In this document: piece by piece, positions 1 to 6,845 of the stretch | Position numbering within the stretch: the first letter of the stretch is position 1 | Layout of the letters: every line of letters begins with the position of its first letter | Source of the DNA: Blastocladiella britannica | Lineage: Eukaryota; Blastocladiomycota; Blastocladiomycetes; Blastocladiales; Blastocladiaceae | Assembly: GCA_025349905.2 (NCBI GenBank) | Contig: MU625123.1 | Span: 1 to 11,381, forward strand | Direction: 5' to 3' | Length of the DNA stretch: 11,381 nt | Made by a program: the position numbers and the translations under genes | Notes under the pieces: model-generated | Told to the model about the DNA's origin: nothing | The model's database searches: none | Seen by the model: only the letters and a program-made list of their open reading frames with translations

Positions 1-197
1 CGGACCTGACAGCAGAATCAACCTGATTGTACGGATTCGTGGGAAGTGGGCCAAATTTGGCGCCGACTTTGTTTTGTTTCATTTTTTCACGAAAAGTCAA
101 TATGGGAAAGCATCAACCACAACACCCACAACACCCAGACACCACGATGGACACACGAGCCCGACGGCATACTGATGGAAGGAAAGCGATTTATGAT
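1..197 (-). other. 3' flank of CDC24, no gene seen
   Basis: Downstream of the CDC24 stop the minus strand has a CATAAA hexamer (195-190), a weak poly(A)-signal variant, followed by a GT-rich stretch around 115-146 (on the plus strand, CA-rich with the 9-mer ACAACACCC repeated at 119-127 and 128-136) that could act as a downstream element. A perfect palindrome, GCCAAATTTGGC, lies at 50-61 and overlaps an E2F/MBF-like TTTGGCGC (56-63). Open frames here are short and overlap the PB1 exon in antisense. Confidence 0.4.
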
Positions 198-3100
198 TCA
201 AATGTCAAACACGAACAGGTTCAGCGCCGCGGGAGCACTGGCAATGCTCAGCGCCCCACCGGCAGCCGACATGGCCGCCTGAGCGCGCCCCCACGCCAGC
301 GCCAGCGCCGTGCGCACGTCCTCGTCGCCGCCAATCAGAATAAAGTCGCCCGAGTCGTCCTCGAACTTGACCCGCACGTCCGTGGTTGCCGGGCGGCCCA
401 CTTTACGCTTAACCATTGCCAGCAGGCTCGAGTACGACAGGCCTGACGACAGGAGCAGCACATAACTGTTCAAAATTTTGCTTTTAGTTTGCTTCTTGAT
501 CTCCCAGGTCAGTAAAGGGAGAAATCGTACGTCTGGCCATCATGGTACACGCGCGACTTGATGACGCTGTTAGCAAACTCGCCGCCAGCCCCACCGCCGA
601 CATTGGACGGTGCCGATGACGGAGAGCTCATGACCGAGGGCGTGCGGGTGACCTGGGGTGGAGTGCGAGCGCCAGAGCCGGCGACCACGGGCGACCGCGG
701 AATCACCGAGATCGGGACCACCACGCGGGGCGTGTCCATGGCGCCGCCGCTCATTGACAAGTGACGGCCGCCGAGCGACGGCGAGTTGGAACCGTCCCGC
801 GGTAGGTCGCCCAGGAACGACGACCGGTGCTGCGCCGACACTCGCGGGCTGGCCATCGGGGAGGTAGATGGCGGAGTCATGGGCTGCTGCGGGACGGCGC
901 TGCCGGTCATGCTACCGTCGGAGATGCGCTGCGATTGCGGTGGCTGCGGTTGTGGCGTTGGAAGCGCCGTCACGATCGGCTCCACCATAGGCCCGCTCGA
1001 TGCACGACCCCGCAGCGGTGGCGAGTACTGCTGCTGCTGCTGCTGCTGCTGCTGGTACTGGTGCTGTTGGTCCCACACGGCCGCCGCGCTCACGCTCGAC
1101 CCGACCTCGCTACCACCACCGCCACCACCAGCGGGAATCGCCGGTGGCCGCTCAGCGTCCTCGGCCGCGACAAACGGCATCCGCATGCGCGTGTTTGAAG
1201 ACGTGCGGGTGCGAGACTGCGACCGCGACCGCGACCGGGTTCGGGCCGGGAACGCTGCCGCCAAAGTCGCCGCATTGGCGCCGACATCCGATGCCGTGTC
1301 CCGGGTCAAGGGGCGGCTGCGCGAGTTGGACCGCGACCGCGCCATGGCCATGGCCGGGTGCTCGGGGATCGAAATGGTAGATGCGGCAGCGGGAGTCCCA
1401 CGGTCGCCCTGCATCGAGCTGGACGACAAGTCCGACCGAGCGCCGCCCGACCGGCCGCGCGGGTTGTAGTACCCAACATCCGACTGGGCCTCGGCGCTGC
1501 GGCGCCCGCGGCTCGTAGTTGGCCCGCCGACGGCCGACGACGACGACGATGGCGGTTGTGGCGGCATAGGCGGCGCGTGCGCGTACCCGACCTCAGACTG
1601 CGAGTGGCCGCGGCCGCGCATCATCATCGGCCGCTCCTCGATCGATTGCATGCGCGGCGGCGGCGAAATCAGGCTGCTGGTGGCTGACATGGACTCGACG
1701 GGCGGCGCCGACATGGGCCCGGCGCTGGTCGGCGACATGAGCGATCCGGGGCTCGGGACCGAGATGGTTGGGGGCATCGCCAGCCGTGGTCCGCGGAATG
1801 CGGGCAAGTGCATGCCGCCGCCACTGATTGGGAGCCCAAACGACGGTGCGCCGCCTGCTGCCAGCGACGACGAAGAGGACGACAACGATAACCCACCCGT
1901 CGTCGCCGGGTACGAGTAGTGCATGCCGTTGGTTGCTGGCGACACCGACGCGGGCAGCAGCGCCTCGTACTCGACCATCGAAGACAGCTCCGACATGCCC
2001 ACGTCCGACTGCATCTCGTCGTCGTTGCTGTCGTTTTCGGACAAGTTCGCCGACGGGAGCGCCTCCATGTCCTCGGACGGCAGCGGCGGCAGCGGTGGTG
2101 GCGCCGTGGCGATGCGAGGCGGCGGCGACAGCTCGGGCTCCGTGTCGCTGTCGTGGCTCGCAAGCCGAGTTGCTGCCGCCAGGCCCTGGTCGTCCGTATT
2201 GATCGCAGGAACCAGAGAAATGGGGGCTGCGGTCATCGTCGGCATTGGCATTGGAGGTGAGATGGGCACCACCGGGTCATTCAGCGACGTCATGTAGTCC
2301 GGCTGCTGCATTGACGACGATCCGACCGCCGACGATGCGGGGGTATAGTGGAGCGGCGACATGACCATGGACGGCGCGACCGACGACGAGGGAGACGACG
2401 GTACCACCGATCCCGCCACTTGCGACCCAAGATCGCTGGCCGGCGGCGATGTCGCGGCCGAAATGTGGCCCGAGTCCTCGGTGCTGGTCCGCTGCAGCTG
2501 CTGCATGCGGGTGGATGCCAGTGGCGACCGCTTCCAGTCGGTTTCCGAGGGCGAGTGTTGTTGCTGATTCTCTTCCACTTGTGGATCAGCAGGTTCGGCC
2601 ACGGCGGTGGCGGCTGGCGGCTGAGGCGGAGACGAGGCAGGACCAGAGGACGATGCCATCATGCCCATGGGCGGCACAGGCGAGACCGGCCGCATACTGC
2701 TCCGGCGTACCGACGGCGACGACGACGCTTGGAGGGTCATGGGTGGTGGCACGCCCGGCAGTGGGCCGGCCGGTGGACCGCGCTGCTGTGGGGGCGGCGG
2801 CAGCGGACCAGCGGGGGCTGGCGGCAGCGGCAACGCCGGCGGTGGGGCAGCGGCGCGCGCCAAGCCACGAGGTACTGACGGGCTACGACGTGTTGCCATG
2901 GATGGTGGAGGGGTAGTGGGCGGCAGGCCGGGAGGAGCGCCAAGCGGGCCACGCGATCCGGCGCGCACCCGCGGAGAGCCCATGGGCGGTGGGAGCGGGC
3001 CGGACGGCGGTGGGCCTGAAGGACGGGGACCACTGCCACCAGGACCCATGCTGGCGGCGGACGCGGTGCGCATGGGGACCGGAGAAGACTGGAACGGTTG

Positions 3101-6100
3101 CGGCGGTAATGCTCCCCGCGGTGGCCCGCCGGCACGCATAACTGAGCTGCCAACGCGCTCCGGGACTGGTGCAGCGATGGGTTCGTCGCCAATCGACATT
3201 CTGGCCAGCTCTGCCAGCTGCGCATCGAGCGCGGCGGTAGTGGTACGTGCGCCAATCGACCCGGTACGCGCCGGGACAGGCGGTGCCGGCGACGGCGACG
3301 CATTGTGCGAGGCGCGTGGGTCGGCGTACGATGGTGGTGGGCGGTACGCCAAGGGGGCCGCGTCCTGGAGCGACGCCATCGCCGTGTCCATGTACCGCTG
3401 TTGCTGCTGCTCCTCAGCTGCCGCCGCGGCATCGTCGTCGTCGTCGGCCGCAGACATGAATGACTTTGCATCATCGTTCAAACCGTCATCACCTGGCTGC
3501 GGCACCGCCGGCAGCGGGCCGGACGGCGGCATCGCGCTGCTCCCGGCGAGGGGCGTCTGCTGCTGCGACGGGTACTGCACGGCCGTGTACGCGGGCATCA
3601 TGTCCAGCGGCGCATAGGACGGGTCGTAGGCGGGTGCTGACGATGGCGCAAGAGGGAGCGGGGCAGTTGGAGGCGCTCCAGGCTGCATTTGCTGCGCTGC
3701 GTACATGAGCTGCGCGTGCTGCGAGTACGGACCACCAGGTGACATGGGCGGCATGGCGGGTGCGCTGCTCCCGCCATAGTACGCCTGGTGCTGCTGTTGC
3801 TGCTGCAGCTGCAGATGCTGTTGTTGCTGCTGGTGTTGGAGCTGAGCGGCGTACAGCATTTGCGCCTGCTGCTGCTGCTGGAGCTGCTGTTGTTGCTGCA
3901 TGGCGTACGTTTGTTGCTGCTGCTGTTGCTGCTGGTGCTGCGGCGGCATGTGCTGGGGTGGGACAAACCGCGACGACGCCGTGGCAGCGACGGGCCGCAT
4001 GGCAGCGCGTGCGCGGCCGCGCTCTCGCGAGTCGTCGACGCACTTTTGGATGGCGCTGAGCCACTGGCGGTACTGCTCGTCGTTGCGGCACTTGAGGGTA
4101 AAGAACTCGACTTTGGTGAGCGACATCCACGACACAGTCAGAAGCCACTCGCCGTGCTGCTCGCCGCCCGTCAGCTCGGTGATGCCACCGATCCAGATGC
4201 GGCCCTTGATCTGGTATGTGGCGTCGGGCGGGCCGCCCAGAATCGAGTTGCCGCCGCCGGCCGACGACGACGACGCTGAGCTCATGGTCGAGTACGAGTC
4301 CGAGGACGACAGCACCGTCGACTGGTGCTTGGCCTTGGACTTGCGCTTGAGCAAACCACCGCCGCCGCCGCCGCTGCTGGCCTTGGCTGCGGCAACGGTC
4401 GCGGCGCCGGGCACCTCTTTACAGCACACGATGATCTTCTCAAACAGGAAAATCACCAGGTCGCGCTGGTAGTCCTGGATGAGCATCATGAACCGGTCGT
4501 GCAGCAGCAGCATTCCAAAAGACTGAATGTCATATCCCTTCCAGTCTTGCACGCGGCGGGCCAGGTCATCCTTGACCAGCTGGTTCTCGTGCATGCGGCG
4601 CGCCTCGTTGACCGCGTCCACCGCGCGCTTGATCGACTCGAGACCCGCCACCAGATCGTCCACGGTGGCCGCCGGGAACTCGGTATCGGGAGTGCGCTTG
4701 ACCAGCTCTTTCAGCAGCAGCGGGTACCGGCAGATGCGCTGGATCGGCTTGATCAGGAACGAGGGCAGCTCGTGTGTCGGCTCCATGACCGTGCTGGCCG
4801 CCTGCAGCTGCGCCACCTGGTCCATGGCGGTTTCGGACGCCTGCTTGAAGTTGGCGCAAAAGATGCAGTACAGCGAGCTAAACATGGGCTCCAGCTGAAT
4901 AAAGAGCGAGCCGACGCGCTCGTCGCCCGTGGCGGTGGATCGCAGGACCGTCTCCAAGCCAATGAGGAACCCACGCTGGAAGTCGACCTGTTTTTATAAT
5001 TTTTCATATTTAGGATGGTGATACAATTAATAAATAAAGGACATGATATACCAATGCCTTGAGGTTGGAAAACAGAGCAGAAATGACGCCGATCGAAACG
5101 ATATTGTTGTTGCTCAGGTGCGTCATGTACCCGAGCAGACGCTCAAGATCAGCCACGTACTTGCGCTCGGTTTGCAGGAGCTCAATCAGCACCTTGTCGC
5201 GGGTGGTCAGCTCGCGCGTCACGGCCAGATCGGCAGTGTCGGCAGTTGCATCAGCACCAGCAGCAGCAGAGGCAAGCGCCTTGGAGGATGATCCGTCCAG
5301 TCCGCCCTCTTCGCCGCCTTGCTGTAGCGGTTGCCCATGCATGTCAAACCCTTCCTCGCCGGTGCTACTGCCAAAGGTGGTGGCAGGCCGAGCCGACTTG
5401 CGGCGAGCCATGGTGGTGGCCGACAGCGGTTCCAGTGACTGGGTGGCGGGCGCGGCAGCAATAATGCGGTTGCGCTCCAGCCAGTCCAGGAGCAAGCGCA
5501 CCGTGCGCAGGACCTTGAGCAGGCCGCCCGTGTCGTCCGTGTACAGCTCGCCAATGCCAAAAATGTCGGCGTCGGCATCCACCACCAGCGACGCGTGTGC
5601 CGACTGCTGCTGCACGCCCGGAGTGGAGACGGCGGCAGCCAAGTTGCGAAGGCCAACGATGCAGTGGTACACCTGGGCCTTCATGGCGTTGAGAGTGGCG
5701 AGGCCCTGGGGCAGGTACGTGGGGGCTGGGACCGTGCATCGGCCATTGTTGCCGTTGGGTCCGGAGACGGCGGCCGCAGCGGCCTTGGCGGACGCCAGGT
5801 CCACGGGCTGGTCCGGGTGCACTAGGTTGTACAGGTACGCCAGCGGCTCGCCTAGCCGCAGCGTGGTCCACAGCAGCGTGACCGGGTCGCCCTTGGCGGT
5901 TTCAGCCAGCACCAAAGCACCAGCCAGCGACGGAACGGGCACCACCGGCGGCATCGGGGGCGGGAGATCAGGAGTCAGGCCCGAGGAGGACGACGACGAT
6001 GACGCGGCGGTGGCGGCGTGGATCGCAGCGGCCGCGTACTCGAGGTACGGGTGAAAGTCGTCGATCGCGTACAGCCGGTCCAGCAGCGCCGCACACTGGT

Positions 6101-6428
6101 GGAACAGCGGCTGGTCCAGGGCGCCGGATGACAGCGTGGTCCCCGCGCTCAGGGACCCGCGTGGCAGTGGGGGAGGCGCCGGGAACCCGGGTGCGCCGGA
6201 CCCGGCCGCGACGAGGGCAACCGCCGACAATGGGGCACCGGACGACGCCATCGACGAGCCGACGGTCGGAGTGTGCGGGGCGGTGGCGAAGCCAGCGGCG
6301 CCGGGCAGAGGCGTGCCGGGGGTATTGGGACCGGGAATGGTCAGCGGCGACGGGACCGTCGACACCCGGAGGGGTACCGCGCGCGACGGCGCCGCAAAGC
6401 CCCCGGTGAAGGCGTAGGGTGCTGACAT
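198..6428 (-). CDS. CDC24: CDC24-family Rho guanine nucleotide exchange factor (CDC24/calponin-like, DH, PH, PB1), spliced, 3 exons
   Basis: This protein should load GTP onto Cdc42 at the cell cortex to set polarity. The coding join is 6428-5052, 4987-531, 465-198 (2033 residues, stop TGA at 200-198). Domains in order: a disordered Pro/Ala/Ser N-terminus (1-104); the fungal CDC24 calponin-like domain (about 105-325, with DPVTLLWTTLRLGEPLAYLY); a DH catalytic domain (about 411-590, CR3 helix FLIKPIQRICRYPLLLKEL); a PH domain (about 610-778) split by a Gly/Ser and basic loop (653-716); a low-complexity linker of about 1150 residues; and a C-terminal PB1 (about 1932-2020) with the acidic OPCA motif DDSGDFILIGGDEDVR. 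Both introns fall inside domains (DH and PB1), and splicing restores each. Yeast Cdc24 is 854 residues, so the linker accounts for the size. The start is the first in-frame ATG, but it lacks a purine at -3, so an upstream exon or the ATG at codon 60 cannot be excluded. By family knowledge, PB1 binds a Bem1-like scaffold. Confidence 0.95.
466..530 (-). other. CDC24 intron 2 (65 nt, phase 2)
   Basis: On the minus strand the donor is GTACGA and the acceptor is GAACAG. TACTGACC and AACTAAA are candidate branch sites. Splicing joins VYHDGQT to YVLLLSSGLS, which restores the first two strands of the PB1 domain. Without splicing, the frame stops at 509-511, just before the PB1 core. Confidence 0.9.
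1028..1054 (-). repeat. Pure trinucleotide repeat, nine CAG units (minus strand)
   Basis: Nine uninterrupted CTG units on the plus strand read as nine CAG Gln codons in CDC24, within a Gln/Tyr/His-rich stretch (residues about 1767-1779). Unlike the mixed CAG/CAA tract at 3785-3952 it is pure, so it is a likely length-polymorphic microsatellite. Confidence 0.95.
1100..2437 (-). repeat. Recurrent S-[DE]-V-G short motif in CDC24 (5 copies plus one SDLG)
   Basis: The tetrapeptide occurs at residues about 1453 (QSDVG), 1590 (QSEVG), 1628 (QSDVG), 1692 (ASDVG) and 1752 (GSEVG), with a related SDLG at 1310. Two copies are followed by Tyr (SEVGYA, SDVGYY). The copies are scattered and 38-137 residues apart, so they are not a tandem DNA repeat. 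Confidence 0.7.
1178..1342 (-). other. Arg/Ser-rich block in the CDC24 linker (residues about 1675-1729)
   Basis: Two bursts of alternating Arg and Ser (ARSRSNSRSRPL and RTRSRSRSQSRTRTSS) flank a short Ala-rich segment. They resemble the RS dipeptide stretches phosphorylated by SR-protein kinases, and also basic membrane or nuclear-import signals. They are encoded inside CDC24 exon 2, between copies of the S-[DE]-V-G motif. Confidence 0.75.
2735..3028 (-). other. Proline-rich block in the CDC24 linker (residues about 1113-1210)
   Basis: The segment is dominated by Pro, Gly, Ala and Ser, with many PPxP and PxxP clusters such as PPALPLPPAPAGPLPPPP, interspersed with Arg (RRSPSVPRG). It looks like an SH3- or profilin-binding region similar in composition to formin FH1 segments. 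It is part of the CDC24 frame, not a separate gene. Confidence 0.75.
3785..3952 (-). repeat. Polyglutamine-rich tract in CDC24 (residues about 805-860)
   Basis: CAG/CAA codons on the minus strand (CTG/TTG on the plus strand) encode several Gln runs of 4-8, broken by His, Leu, Ala, Met and Tyr. CAG and CAA are mixed, so this is an impure tract, probably stable at the DNA level. It begins about 25 residues after the PH domain and opens the long disordered linker. Such tracts often mediate coiled-coil or condensate-type self-association; that role here is inference. Confidence 0.9.
4988..5051 (-). other. CDC24 intron 1 (64 nt, phase 0)
   Basis: On the minus strand the donor is GTATAT and the acceptor is AAACAG. 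The intron is AT-rich against GC-rich exons and has stops in the gene frame. Removing it joins the DH segment ending SNLKAL to VDFQRGFLIGLET, giving a continuous RhoGEF domain. CCTAAAT is a possible branch site. Confidence 0.92.
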
Positions 6429-6845
6429 AAGCTTATCTTGTCTTGACTTTTTTCGATTCCTATTGATTGCTTGGTATGGAAGGCGTGCAGAAAGAGTCGT
6501 GTTTGTGCGAGTCGTGCGTTGTGGGAGAAGTTCAGCTGTCCGCCGTCCTTTGATTTGTAGAGCGGAGGTCCATTGGCCAGGGTGGCTGAAAATATTACTT
6601 TGACTGGTTTTGACATTTTTTCCATGACTTTGGCTTTGTTTGTGTGTACTGCGTGCGCATGTATATATACGGTGTACTGTGTAGTCTTTGGAGGCGAGAA
6701 GGCAGATCGGCTCTCCTTGGCGTGGAATCAAGGAAACTTGAGCTTCCCAAAACCACCAACTCCCAACTCCACCCTCGTGAGGTAATTTTGTCGTTGGTTT
6801 GCATCGGGTTAATTCATTAAAACCAAAACATCAAAATAATAGAGG
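6429..6845. promoter_or_regulatory. Shared divergent promoter between CDC24 (-) and ARMC3 (+), 417 bp
   Basis: This is the only spacer between the two start codons and is visibly less GC-rich than the genes. A palindromic TATA-like element, GTATATATAC, at 6661-6670 could serve either direction; it lies about 235 nt from the CDC24 ATG and 176 nt from the ARMC3 ATG. An inverted CCAAT (ATTGG at 6572-6576) reads toward CDC24. A GATAAG motif is on the minus strand near 6431-6436. On the CDC24 side, minus-strand ATGs occur at 6660, 6625, 6616 and 6573. No ATG precedes 6846 within the last 60 nt on the ARMC3 side. The element assignments are by eye and the transcription start sites are unknown. Confidence 0.6.
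6532..6573 (-). other. Possible upstream ORF in the CDC24 leader (13 codons)
   Basis: On the minus strand an ATG at 6573 opens a 13-codon frame (MDLRSTNQRTADS) ending at TGA, 103 nt before the CDC24 ATG. It matters only if transcription starts upstream of it, for example from the TATA-like element at 6661-6670. A second upstream ATG at 6625 opens a 94-codon frame that overlaps the CDC24 start out of frame. Confidence 0.3.

Noticed and set aside
27..446. 139-codon plus-strand frame at the left edge
   Set aside because: Overlaps the PB1 exon in antisense; Arg/His/Gln-rich with no domain.
2661..3617. 318-codon plus-strand frame antisense to CDC24
   Set aside because: Low-complexity Gly/Ala/Arg translation mirroring the GC-rich CDC24 linker; no domain; the opposite strand carries the supported frame.
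4988..5051. Apparent break or frameshift splitting a RhoGEF into two genes
   Set aside because: A clean GT-AG intron restores the DH domain exactly, so this is one gene.
5059..6054. 331-codon plus-strand frame antisense to CDC24 exon 1
   Set aside because: Ser/Arg/Ala-rich shadow of the CDC24 and DH domains; no recognisable motif.
6429..6731. N-terminal extension of CDC24 upstream of 6428
   Set aside because: The frame is open but contains no ATG; the sequence is AT-rich and promoter-like and codes for nothing conserved.
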